The notes beneath the pieces are model-generated. The model saw nothing but the letters and a program-made list of their open reading frames with translations, made no database searches and had not been told where the DNA came from. Source: Pycnopodia helianthoides (taxonomy: Eukaryota; Echinodermata; Asteroidea; Forcipulatida; Asteriidae). Taken from it: a DNA stretch of 64,000 nucleotides. The translations under genes were made by a program, and so were the position numbers. This document shows, piece after piece, positions 11,015-20,439 of the stretch (the first letter of the stretch is position 1; each line of letters opens with the position of its first letter). The stretch is from positions 5,770,510-5,834,509 of the forward strand of contig CM063244.1 in the NCBI GenBank assembly GCA_032158295.1, written 5' to 3'.

Positions 11015-11260
11015 TTAAAAAAAAAAAAAAAAATTTTTTTGGAGTGAACATTGATTATAGTTGGACTTGAACCTGTGATCTTTTGATTAATATGCCGGTG
11101 CTCTACCATCTGAGCTATCTAGCCCTAATGTTTGCGGTCTCCCTATTTTGTCAATATCTTTGTTCAGGGGTGCCAGTCAGAAGCCATTCAACCTGTAACA
11201 TGCCGTTATAACCAGGGGGTCACACCCACTTTTACGATACTACACGGAAAGAGGCATTAC
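11015..11260 (-). mobile_element. tRNA-derived SINE, family 2, inverted
   Basis: Reading the minus strand: AGGGCTAGATAGCTCAGATG (A-box region), then the B-box complement of GGACTTGAACCTG, then a T/A-rich tail. The plus-strand text GGTCTCCCTATTTTGTCAAT is the family lead-in. It faces the plus copy at 11330-11590, so the two form an inverted pair. Confidence 0.75.
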
Positions 11261-11329
11261 CATACAGGGATGCAACTTCTTATTTCAAATATCAAGTAAT
11301 AAACCACAGGGGAAACTGGCCGGGTAAAT

Positions 11330-11590
11330 TTTACTTCAAAGAAATATTGATGGCAGTTAACAGGTTGACTGACTTCTGAAAGGCACCCCCCCCCCCCCCC
11401 CGGGTCAAAGTGATTGACAAAATAGGGAGACCGCCATTATTAGAGGTTATAGATAGCTCATTTGGTAGAGCACCAGCATCCTCTGGAGGACCCAGAGTCA
11501 AACCGCGTTACTAAAGTAAATTTTTCTTTGTTCACTCCAAAATAGAAATACAATTTACCCAGTCAGGTTCACTTGTGGTTTACTGCTTGA
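11330..11590 (+). mobile_element. tRNA-derived SINE, family 2
   Basis: Lead-in AAAATAGGGAGACCGCCATT, A-box region ATAGATAGCTCATTTGGTAG, decayed B-box (GAGTCAAACCGCG), tail with TTTTTCTTTGTTCACTCC. A C-run at 11387-11400 precedes it. Confidence 0.75.
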
Positions 11591-11911
11591 TGAATTTTTA
11601 AAAACCAATAAATAATAGTACTGTCATAGTCACAAGCTCCAGCTGAAGTCCTTGTAGGTATAAACTGGATGCGACTTTCTTATAACTAGGAATTTTTTAT
11701 ATTTATTAGATATAAACGATAGCAGTTCTTGTATTTTTTCAGTATGTGTTTTTTACAAATATTTGTGTGGCAATAGTTTTTGTTAAAATACTAGTAGACA
11801 CAGGGTGCTAGATGTAAATGCCATGTAATAAAATGCCATATGTTTATATATCTATGATATTTGTGTATAACACATTCCATTTGGTGTATTTTTTTGTTCC
11901 GAAAGTATTTA

Positions 11912-12073
11912 CAGGCCTGGAATTTCATTTTGGAGAGGGCAATGCCATTTTCATTTTGTAAAGGGCACTCTCGCTAGAAAATCTTAAAGCCTTATGAGAA
12001 ACTTTTGAAGGGGTGCCAAAGCCTAGACCAGGGCAACGACGGCCGTCGAGCTCTCCGAGTAATTCCAGGCCTG
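11912..12073 (+). mobile_element. CAGGCCTGGAATT element, copy 1
   Basis: Inverted termini CAGGCCTGGAATTTCAT at the left and GTAATTCCAGGCCTG at the right, around about 130 bp rich in AAAGGGCA and GGGGTGCCAAAGCC phrases. Other copies at 27449-27606 and, inverted, 52888-53054. Confidence 0.75.
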
Positions 12074-12245
12074 ATTTTGGTTTAGCCAAATATTACAGTA
12101 TTCAATCAAGTGATCATTTACAAAAGAGGGAGGAACTTTATAGTTCTCTCTGATCATCTCTCAGAGTTGTAGCAGTAGGGTTCAATTTCATAAAGAAGAA
12201 AAATCTTTTTTAAGTATAAACTGGATGCGACTTTCTTATAACTAC

Positions 12246-12478
12246 AAAAAGTTAGTTAGTGGCCTGACGTTTCGACCCTAAGCAGAGTCTTTCTTGAAGG
12301 CTAAACGACAAGACGACACACTTACACGCATACAAGGGTGACAAGAGCAGTCAAGTGGAAATACATGAATAGAGAGAGTGGAGAGAGAAAAGCATGAAGC
12401 ATTCAGAAAAAGCAGGGATTATGGAGACAAAGGGGGGGGGGGTTTGGAGGGAAGGGGATGGCTTATACCACAAGAAGT
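12246..12478 (+). repeat. Dispersed GTTAGTGGCCTGACG repeat, copy 1
   Basis: Starts AAAAAGTTAGTTAGTGGCCT, runs through GACGTTTCGACCCTAAGCAG and a purine-rich stretch with GAGAGAGTGGAGAG and a G-run. Related sequence is at 31927-31985 and 60590-60910. It interrupts an older sequence: the text around 11655-11720 is matched before and after it (TTCTTATAACTA, then TTATAACTAGGAG). It therefore looks like an insertion with a short target duplication. Confidence 0.6.
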
Positions 12479-13025
12479 TATAACTAGGAGTTTTTATATT
12501 TGTTAAATATAAACGTATTTTTTCAGGGTGTGTCTTTACAAATGTTTGTGTAAAATTGAAGTAAAAGTGGGAATGAGATTGTTTCCAAACATGTCGTTTT
12601 TCTGTATCTGGTGATCAGGAGATGCACGGTCTGTATACCTCCTGAATTGTAAACACCTGTAAGGGTCTAGGATAAGGGCACCACAGGCCATTTTTAGTAG
12701 ATTTCAAATTTGGCAAATCTCATCCCTGGTTTAGTGTGACCCTTTTTGCACCTACCTACGAACATAAATAGAAAAACAAAATTGCCTTCATGCACATGAA
12801 ATTAAATATAATTGGTACTTCCCCAGAGCTCTAATACCGTTTTATATAAATGGCGGGAAAAGGTGCAATGGACATTAGCAGCTGGGCAGTTAACTCTCAT
12901 GCCAAACTGACCAATTAATAGTATCAAAAAGAACATTTCTGAATTGATTTATTTGTGACTTGATTTGCTAAAAATCTATGTTATCATCAACATGTTTAGT
13001 CACAGAAATGACTAAGCAAATCTGA

Positions 13026-13364
13026 GGGCCCAATTCCATAGAGCTGCTTAAGCGCAAAAAAAAATAGCAGCTAAGCACTATACGTTACCCACCAAAATAA
13101 ATACCAAGTCACATGCACAATCTGTGACTGGTGTCCAGGGCTTTGTGCTTAACAAAGAATAATCTTGCTGAGCAGAAACGGGCTACCAGCCAATATATAT
13201 TTTTTGGGACTGGTTCCCGGCTAAATTTGGCTTGGCGTAAAATTTTTGCTAAGCACCAATTTCTGCTTAACAACTTCATGAATTGGACCTGCTTAGTTTA
13301 CCTTAGCAGAGTATATTCAAGCATTTTTTGCTGCTTAAAATAAGCCGCTCTATGAAATAGGACC
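13026..13364. mobile_element. GGGCCCAATTYCATAGAGC element, full copy
   Basis: Left end GGGCCCAATTCCATAGAGCT and right end GCTCTATGAAATAGGACC are inverted partners. GCTTAAG-rich subterminal repeats are present. Partial relatives lie at 14079-14285, 19655-19680 plus 20078-20130, 20270-20435 and 23524-23615. Non-autonomous by lack of coding sequence. Confidence 0.65.
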
Positions 13365-13479
13365 AAGGATACGGTCAATACAATGTACATTGAAAAACGT
13401 GTTCGCAGAAACCACCATAAATTTTATTTTATTTTTCTCAGAACTTGCATATTCTGCTCCTAAAACTTAATATATTTTT

Positions 13480-13690
13480 GGGTCGAACAAAGAAAAAATG
13501 ACTAAAGCGGGACTTGAACTTGCGACCTCCAGATTAATGTGCCGGCGCTCTACCAACTGGGCTATCTAGCCCTATGCTGACGGTCTCCCTTTTTTGTCAA
13601 TACCTTTGTTTGGGGGTGCCAGTCAAAAGCCATACAACCTGTAGCCAGGGATCACACCCAAGTTTTGATACAACCTGGGAAGCGGCAGAT
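13480..13690 (-). mobile_element. tRNA-derived SINE, family 2, inverted
   Basis: Minus strand reads AGGGCTAGATAGCCCAGTTG and a clear B-box (GGTCGCAAGTTCAAGTCCCG). Lead-in on the plus strand is GGTCTCCCTTTTTTGTCAAT. Best conserved tRNA-like head of this family in the left half of the window. Confidence 0.8.
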
Positions 13691-14114
13691 TTTCTTTGCT
13701 CAACCCAACAAGTATTGACAAAATTTATCTATGATTGAAGTCTAAATGAAAGGGTACACAACTGTACAGGGTACTCCGTTTCCTCACTGAATGTTTTTTT
13801 AAAGTAAATCCAAATGTATTAAATTGTAGTTTTAATAAAGTTACAGTAAAACATAAAAGGTGATAAATCTCATATCATAAAACATTGTACTAAAAAAAAA
13901 AACAGTATCAGGTACTAAAGCTATTTGTAGTTTCAAAAAATAAATAGTTTTTGATACAGTAATATATTAGAAATATTTGATAAATATAATATACATGTTG
14001 ATAAGTTAATAAATATAGATGTTCGGTCTTAAAACTGTTTAGTTTAAACTAGTTTTTCAGCCACGCCTAAAAATCTGGGCCCAATTTCATAAAGCTGTTT
14101 ATCAGTCCGCACAT

Positions 14115-14150
14115 TTTTGTGCTTAATATATATATATATATATATATTCA
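14115..14150. repeat. TA microsatellite
   Basis: (TA)n of about 12 units beginning in TTAATATATATA, inside a fragment of the CAATTTCATAAAGCTG repeat. Confidence 0.85.
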
Positions 14151-14369
14151 TAACTGATCGAAAATATTTGAGAGAGCGTGTGCGCATTCACAATGGATTT
14201 GCACTATTGCACTACTCATCTATCTAACTAGTGTGCCTTTTGCTTTGCTTTCCGCTAGCAGTGTTTATGAAATAGATACAGTGCTAAGGGTCGCTCCATC
14301 AGAAAAGATCTGCTTACCATGACGCTGCATACCACAGAATTCTGCGCTTACTAGGGTTGTGCATTTACA

Positions 14370-14375
14370 TTTATT
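14370..14375 (-). terminator. Candidate polyadenylation signal of the ASB gene
   Basis: AATAAA on the minus strand, about 555 bases after the ASB stop codon. The hexamer is common by chance in AT-rich DNA, so support is weak. Confidence 0.25.
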
Positions 14376-14928
14376 TTCCTAAACGGTCAAACGAAACATA
14401 TGACTTCCGTTCAACTAACTATAACGATTCCATTCCGAACTATGAGCGGATCTGTAAAAAGAAGCAAATGTCAACGCACTTTCCAGGATCGATCAAGATT
14501 AAAAACAACACCATACCTAGTCCTGACAGTCACAACATTTTAATTAGGCCTGTGGCGGATCCACTCTATGCGCACGCTTAAGTATGGTAGCCTGCAAAAG
14601 AGCAACTGGTCCCCTCTCGTTCTTTGATAATAGTACATGTCTAACTGTATGCAGGTCAGGGTTACCATGTCAAAACATGATCGATTTTTTGGAATAGCAT
14701 CAGTCAAAGTGCTTGCATTTTGACACGTGCATACTAAGCGTCCAACAAGCGCTATACAAACGGCCGAAAGTTTTTAACAAGCATGCAGGCAAAGCAGTCA
14801 CTTTTGGGAGCCAATCAGCATACAGGGGTAAGTGACGAGAGGTATTGATACGGCACGCTGCCCATGGCTGAGCCCAGCTGCGCATGAAAAGGTAAGGGCG
14901 TTAAATTCCCCCTTCGACCAATTCCCCG

Positions 14929-15062
14929 TTACCTTCTTGTGAAACAAATGTAACTCTGAAGCGTCGTAGGTAATCCTAGGGCGTGTATGGAGTCCATAAT
15001 CTGATGTCCCAAATGTCTTCGTATCACCAGTCGGCACTGCTGTGTGAGGGGTAACACGGTCT
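14929..15062 (-). CDS. ASB13: ASB13-like exon 6, SOCS box and stop
   Basis: Acceptor TTTGCCCTACAG with a good pyrimidine tract. Encodes ETVLPLTQQCRLVIRRHLGH, then MDSIHALGLPTTLQSYICF and TRR-stop. The L-x-x-x-C-R motif is the elongin B/C-binding BC box, and LGLPTTLQSYI is the cullin-box end. The preceding intron holds a SINE that is itself split by a MITE. Confidence 0.88.
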
Positions 15063-18000
15063 CTGTAGGGCAAAGAATATTTTCATCATTTTTTAATATA
15101 TTTTTTTTATGAGATATCGCCTCACTCATAAGGCCGGACAGCCACTCAAGTCGAGGGCTACACTTTACTGATTTGGGCTGTAGACCCAAATTAACTGTCA
15201 CCAGGGGCACGTTGTCACCTACTCCTGGGGCTGAAACAGGGTTACCCCCTTCACAGTCCGTAAGGATGTCGGCATGGGTATCATCCACTAGGAGCCTGGC
15301 TGGTAGAGCAGAATGCACTACCTTCCCATTTTTTACGAAGCAATTATGGTTTAGTGCCTTGCTCAAGGGCACAAGTGTCATGACCAGGGTTCGAACCCAC
15401 AATCTTGGGTCACCAGAGCTTGGGTCCAGTCATAGAGTTATATATAAGAACTAGAGGACGCACTAGCCAAGTTACGTGACTCATCGCGCGGTGGTGCGGC
15501 CATGTTTCAAGTGTACTACCACTATACTTTACTGTACGCAAAACAACAACATGAACACCGAGCGCGTGATGCGTGCATTTACCATACGCGCACATCGTGT
15601 ACTTCGTACTCAATTTTACCCTCTAAAAAATGGCGCTAGTGTCTCCTTGCGGTCCCGGCGCATTTGTGCACGCAGTATTGCCAGTGCGCCCTCTAGTTCT
15701 TTTATATAACTCTATGGTCCAGTGCACTAGACCGCTCAGCGACAACACGCCATGATAAGAGGGAACAGGCCAAATTTCATGGCGCGTTGCTTACCAAAGA
15801 ATTCAGCGCTTATGGCGCCCTGTAAAACAAACAGTATGTTTTCGACCAACCTGCGTGATGCCGTAGTATTCTGGCCACCACACTGCCACTGACTGCTAGG
15901 TCAAGCGGCCGTCTCCCTCTGTTGTCTGTGTAGTGGACATTGGCACCAAAGTCCAGGAGAAGGCTGGTCAGTTCAGGGTTGTTTGTCGACGCTGCAACGT
16001 GGAGGGGTGTTTCGTGAATTTTGAGGGCATTGACATTGGCTCCTAAATATGCAGAAGAAAAAGCATAGATTAGTATAAGAAACCGATTGCTTTATTGTTA
16101 TATATTTCTGGTAATGAAACCAAAGATGCCTCACAAGTGTACTTAACCACTGCAGCTCACAAGCCTGAGGAAACCTGTAAATAAAGGTGCTTGCTATGTG
16201 AACCAGAAACGCTGGGGTTAACCACTACTCTTCCACGATAAGTGATCTGGTTCTTTTAATCCTAGTACACGGGATCGAAGGACAAAGCAATTATGGTAAA
16301 GTATCTTGCTCAAGGACACAAGTGCCACGACCGGGACTCGAACCCTCACTCTGCCGATCAGAAACACCAGAATTTGAGTCTGGTGCTCTAAACATGCATT
16401 GGCCACGACACGCAATGTGTCAGGATTGAATCTACACTTGAAGAAGGTAAGAGGACGGGTACAGCTTGATTTTGTTTGTATGCTGGGCTCGATTTTACCA
16501 ATAGCTAAGATTGATCTTAAGATGTGTATCGATCTTAATTGCTAAACAAAGTGTGGTATCACAACACCGATCTCTACGGCAATATTGACAACTCGTCTTC
16601 AGATGAGCCTTGGTGTTCTGTATGAAACTGAGCACGTACAGGTTAGTTTCTTGCCATTTCGCCTTTGAAATGCCTTCTCAAAACATACCTTCAGCCACTT
16701 TTCCCATTTTGTTAAAATCGATAGAACTACTAAAGGTAATAAAACAAAATAAAGTAAAAAACTGGACTCGATAGAACAGGACACGCGGCGCATCTGCCAT
16801 CGTGCCCAATTGATCGTCTATCAATAATGATGATGAGTTATCAGTACTGTACCTGCTTTCAGTAGCACCTTGACGCACTGGATGCTTCCTCTGTAGCAGG
16901 CAGCGTGGAGGGGAGTCCCAAAGTGCAAATCCATGGCCTCCATTTTGCCGCCTGCTGTAACCAGCTCCTGTAGGCAATCTACATGGCCTGCGACCGAAGT
17001 AGAAAAGTTTCAACAAAAGTAGAGCTATGGATCAACAGGGAGTCGTCGACCATCGAGCTGTTCAAGTCTCAACATTTTTTTTTTACATTGTAACTAATTT
17101 AAAGTCTGCTCTATTATTCAATTTCTAAAACTGATTTTTAACTCGTTCACTTTTTAGCTTACTGTTGGCTGGTCCAGACGTAATTTTTGTAATCTCTCAA
17201 TTATCTTTGTTTGTAATTTATTTTGTTTAATCCATTTGTTTATATCCAGCGCCTTGAGGCAGAGCCGATATGCAACTGTTTGCGCTTGATAAATTTCTCT
17301 TTATTACTATTATTATTATTATATGAGAATATTGTTGAGAGCAGTCAGGTTGGCTCAGTGGTTTCTTCCCTACCTTTCACCTCTGTGGGCCCCGGTTCGA
17401 TTCCTGGACCGAATCCCATGGGGATTGGGTTTTCAGTCTACCCGACAGCGTGGGTTTTCCTCCCACGTCTCAAACTGAAATTTCTTTCATTGTCTACTTT
17501 TAAAAACTTGGTGTGACGTTAGAATGCTTTGCCTTCCATTATAATTCAGAGCGATTCGTGAAATTGAGCCCCTGGCACTCGAGTAATCACACTTTGGAGT
17601 GTAAAAAATGAGCGCTACATCACCGCCCCATTTTACCTCTCGAAGCTGCCTCATGAAGAGCAGTGGACAGATTCAACGGTGGATTAGTGAGTGCTCCAAA
17701 CCTCAGCAGTAATCTCACACACTCGACGTTACCATAACTTGATGCATCACATAGTGGTGTGGAGCTGTCAATAGTCATGGCGTTTACCTTTCAAGGTGGA
17801 AACAAAACAAACGGGGGATAAGAAAACAGAATAAATCACTGTTTCATAGGCAGTGCTGGGGAGGGGGGAGGCATCACAAATTTGAAAAAAATGGCCCTAC
17901 ACCTCTCAGCAAATAAGACAAATTTTTTCAGGTCCTAGGTCATGATCTAAAATACTTCAAGTTGGAAGTCAACAACCCCCAGGTCACAAAAATTTTGCAA

Positions 18001-19343
18001 CATTTTTGACACTGTATCCCTTTCATTAGGCTCTCCAAGTCTGTCTAGTGTAAACATTTTAAGGGCCTACAAAATATTCATGAGGCCGTTGCTCTGTTTT
18101 CTCCCTATTTAGTGGGGTGCACCCTGAAAGGTGAGCCACCAAGCCTCACCTAAAGTCTCCGTGGCCTTTTCGCAAACCTCCGCTTGAGCTCCGGCTCTGG
18201 CTTAGGCTTAGGCTCTGGCTTAGGCTCTGGCATCCATTTTCGAATCACCTAGATTTGAAGTTTAGAGAATGACAAAAATTGGCTGAGTAAATTTGTCTTT
18301 GCTCACAAAAAAGTACTGTGCATATAGTGTGCATTTTGTACAGTGTTTCCAACATCAAACGGAGCCCGGAGACGCAGATGGAGCCTAAGACGAGGTTGGG
18401 GGGGAAAAAAAGCCCCAAGTTGTATTTACCTCGGCTCCAGCTTCCAGCAGCAGCTTGACACAACCAATATGGCCCTGGCTACATGCCTCATGTAACGCTG
18501 TGACTCCTTCTATGGTGGAGCCGTTCACTGCGACACTTCTCTGAATCAATAATCTCAACGTTGGTATATCACCCATATACGCAGCATCGTGGAGACGGGT
18601 ACGCAGCCCTGACGCAAAATCACCTAGATTGGAAGTTTAGAGAATGAAAAAAAAACTGGCTGAGTAAATTTGTCTTTGTTCAAAAAAAAAAGTACTGTGC
18701 ATAAATTTTGATGTTGAACAAAATGTCAAGAAACACAATCAGGGGCACACTGCTGCTCAGTCATTTTTGCAGTTTTCCAATGGTTGTAATTTTGTTAAGT
18801 GAATGGACAAAGTAATCATAATAATAATATTAACTTTGGAGGCTTATCATCCTTACTCGCAGCTGAAAATCTGAATAGCGAAGGACGCGTCCAAAAGGCA
18901 TGCAAGGGCGGCCTCTGGAAGCCAGCCATCCACATCGACCCATATAATGATTACAGAGCACATTCTGAGATTGAAAGTGTTTGATTTTTCGAGAGGGAGG
19001 AAAACCGGAGGGCCCGGAGAAAAACCCTTGTTGCATAGGAGAGGTCAGACGCACAACTCTACTCACATATATGGCCCTAGCCGGGAATCTAACCAGGGCC
19101 ACAGTGGTGAGAGGGCGAGCGCTTTAGGCACAAGCCAACCATGCAAGCTTACGCTAAAACAATTTGAGCTGATTGTTACACTTCTTTAAATTATCGTCAA
19201 ATTTCAATTTCAATCAAATTATGGACATAAATTACGTTATTTTGGGGTCCTTTTTAAATGGAAATTGACCCTAGGAGAGGCTAAAACAGTAAATGACTCA
19301 ACAACACACACCATTGCTTACCATGTGCAATATCGTACGACAT
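14929..19343 (-). CDS. ASB13: Ankyrin repeat and SOCS box protein, ASB13-like (gene span, complete)
   Basis: Six coding exons on the minus strand: 19343-19322, 18623-18430, 17787-17637, 16987-16853, 16042-15851 and 15062-14929. They join without a frameshift to 275 codons plus stop; human ASB13 is of very similar size. Six ankyrin repeats carry the usual TPLH/TALHEA and LLLxxGA motifs. They are followed by a C-terminal SOCS box beginning LTQQCRLVIRRHLG and ending near LPTTLQSYI. ASB proteins use the ankyrin stack to bind a substrate and the SOCS box to recruit elongin B/C and cullin-5, acting as E3 ligase adaptors in the cytosol. Phrases such as STPLCDA, NPPL, HFGTPLH and GANVNALKIHET follow ASB13 more closely than ASB5/9/11, from memory of the family. 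The gene converges with the SEFIR receptor and is divergent from the TASOR-like gene. Confidence 0.88.
15097..15760 (-). mobile_element. tRNA-derived SINE, family 1, split by a MITE
   Basis: Inverted copy: the body runs 15097-15430, and the head resumes at 15717 with TGCACTAGACCGCTCAGCGA, the complement of the GAGCGGTCTAG head. The element at 15431-15716 sits between them, flanked by GTCCAGT on both sides. The SINE lies in the last ASB13-like intron. Confidence 0.85.
15431..15716 (+). mobile_element. CATAGAGTTATA MITE, copy 1
   Basis: Termini CATAGAGTTATATATAAGAA and CTTTTATATAACTCTATG are inverted partners. GTCCAGT at 15424-15430 and 15717-15723 is the target duplication (7 bp, 8 if the terminal G is shared). 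A TSD of this length suggests the hAT or P superfamily. A second, inverted copy lies at 22879-23160 with an 8 bp duplication. No transposase. Confidence 0.88.
15851..16042 (-). CDS. ASB13: ASB13-like exon 5, ankyrin repeats 5-6
   Basis: Acceptor CATATTTAG, donor GTTGGT. Encodes ANVNALKIHETPLHVAASTN, then LLLDFGANVHYTDNRGRRPL and a short helix ending RILRHHA. Phase 1 in and out, matching the SOCS exon. Confidence 0.85.
16115..16425 (-). mobile_element. tRNA-derived SINE, family 1, inverted
   Basis: Right end holds the head complement (GGCCACGACACGC and CGGGACTCGAACCC, the B-box complement). The body matches 8575-8860 in inverse order (GGTAATGAAACCAAAGATGC, CGCTGGGGTTAACC). Intronic in the ASB13-like gene. 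Confidence 0.8.
16482..16612. repeat. Half of a GGGCTCGATTTCAC element
   Basis: GGGCTCGATTTTACC with TTGATCTTAAGATG and ACTCGTCTTCAGATGAG phrases, the left half of the family seen intact at 51075-51228 and 51553-52100. The right terminus is missing. Confidence 0.45.
16853..16987 (-). CDS. ASB13: ASB13-like exon 4, ankyrin repeats 4-5
   Basis: Acceptor GGTCGCAG, donor GTACAG, phase 1 on both sides. Encodes HVDCLQELVTAGGKMEAMDL and HFGTPLHAACYRGSIQCVKV ending LLKAG. Confidence 0.85.
17160..17335 (+). repeat. LINE 3'-tail-like sequence
   Basis: GCGCCTTGAGGCAGAGCCGA, then GCGCTTGATAAATTTCTCTT and an ATT microsatellite. This resembles the 3' end of CR1/L2-type LINEs, where a GCGCTATATAAAT-like phrase precedes a microsatellite. 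No coding remnant. Confidence 0.5.
17340..17520 (+). mobile_element. tRNA-derived SINE, family 3
   Basis: A-box TGGCTCAGTGG and B-box GGTTCGATTCC at normal tRNA spacing, followed by a body with GTGGGTTTTCCTCCCACG. It begins right after a LINE-like tail and microsatellite, so the two may have come together. Confidence 0.7.
17637..17787 (-). CDS. ASB13: ASB13-like exon 3, ankyrin repeats 3-4
   Basis: Acceptor TTGAAAG, phase 0 in, phase 1 out (GTAAAA donor). Encodes VNAMTIDSSTPLCDASSYGN, then VECVRLLLRFGALTNPPL and STALHEAASRG. The exon 2/3 junction falls inside a GAE-VNA motif, the usual inter-repeat turn. Confidence 0.85.
18243..18705. repeat. ASB13: Direct duplication flanking ASB13-like exon 2
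   Basis: Segments 18243-18330 and 18617-18705 share AATCACCTAGATT(T/G)GAAGT, GGCTGAGTAAATTTGTCTTT and AAGTACTGTGCATA. The right copy supplies the functional acceptor of exon 2; the left copy, past the donor, is a spare acceptor-like sequence. Confidence 0.8.
18430..18623 (-). CDS. ASB13: ASB13-like exon 2, ankyrin repeats 1-2
   Basis: Acceptor AATCTAG, donor GAG|GTAAAT (phase 0). It encodes RLHDAAYMGDIPTLRLLIQR, then VTALHEACSQGHIGCVKLLL ending GAE. These are two ankyrin repeats with the typical AxxGH and LLL positions. The acceptor region (18617-18705) is duplicated at 18243-18330. Confidence 0.85.
18870..19140 (+). repeat. Dispersed GAAAACCGGAGGGCCCGGAG repeat, copy 1
   Basis: Contains CCATCCACATCGACCCATAT, GGAGGAAAACCGGAGGGCCC and AACCAGGGCCACAGTGGTGA. 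An inverted, shorter copy lies at 28660-28800. A phrase with AACCGGAG.CCCGGAGAAAA is familiar from invertebrate SINE-like repeats. It lies in the first ASB13-like intron. Confidence 0.55.
19322..19343 (-). CDS. ASB13: ASB13-like exon 1 (start codon)
   Basis: ATG in context CAAAATG followed by SYDIAH and a strong donor (ATG|GTAAGC). It leaves one base, giving glycine when joined to the acceptor at 18624. The short first exon is accepted because of the exact phase fit, the good donor and the absence of any other in-frame start before the ankyrin exon. A 5' UTR presumably extends to the right; its start was not found. Confidence 0.65.
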
Positions 19344-19683
19344 TTTGTTTTGTTGAGAATTGTTTTCACTTCATGTTAACAGATGTTTTCTGTGAATTAA
19401 AAAAAAAAAAAAGATAAAGAGAAAGCAAATCGGTTTGATATATAACAAAGGTCTGAATGGAAGAAGAACCAACAATTCTGTCATAAGGAAATGAGGGGGG
19501 GGTGGGGAATGAGCAAGATCATGTCAAAACCCTTTTAAATCTAACAGATGGATGGAGGTCCCAAATGGCTGCACTACTTAGCATCAAGGGGAGAAAGTTG
19601 TTGGAGAAATTTTTGGCAGCCTAAATGCATTCTGGTCACTCAGTGCACTAATGACCAGGGCCCAATTTCATAGAGCTGCTTAA

Positions 19684-20073
19684 AGGTACATTACAGATTA
19701 TTGGTAAGAAAAAAACTTGTAAAATATACTTTTTTTTATCACAGATTTACATAAAACTTACACGGTCTAATGATGATGATAGTAGAAAACATCCCTTGAA
19801 ATATTTCTGGCTGAAATGCCATATTTGATGAGAATGAATAAACTAATTTTCCGATTGGAGTTTATCGCTCAGTGAGCGTTTTCATTCATTTGTTGAATCT
19901 ATATGATATCATGTAAATGTGTAATCGGTTTTTCACTATTTCCCCGTGACCCAGATGGCCGATCGATCTCAAACTTCTACAGGTTTGTCAGTTTATGTAT
20001 ATGGTGGATTACATAAAGTGCTTACACTGCCAGCAACTGTTTTGTTAGCAAAAACCAATTCTGTAATGTTCCT
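19684..20073 (+). mobile_element. TTAA-type MITE, family A, copy 2
   Basis: TTAA at 19680-19683 and 20074-20077. It is inserted into a CAATTTCATAGAGCTGC repeat, which continues after it as GCAGCAAATACTGC. Removing the element and one TTAA restores GAGCTGCTTAAGCAGC, so the target duplication is read directly. Confidence 0.92.
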
Positions 20074-20439
20074 TTAAGCAGCAAATACTGCTTAACAAAT
20101 TTCTGCTTAGCATGAATGATCAGGATACCAGTCACAAAGTGTACATGTGGAATGGTAATTTGGCTGGTTTCCTTATTCTGGTAAGCTAAATTTGGTTGTA
20201 CTTAGTTTATTGTGTGCTAGTTGCGATAATCGTAATCCTCCATCCTCTCGACGGACCCAGGGCCCAATTTCACAGAGTTTCTGCTAAGCAGAAATGAGCA
20301 GGATACCAGTATCAAACTGTACTTGTGACATGGTAGTTTGGCTGGTAACCTTATTCTGATAAGCATATAATTTTGTTGCACTTAAGTTACTTTTTGTGCT
20401 TAAAGCTGCAGCTCTTTGAAATTGGGCTCTGCGTACCAG

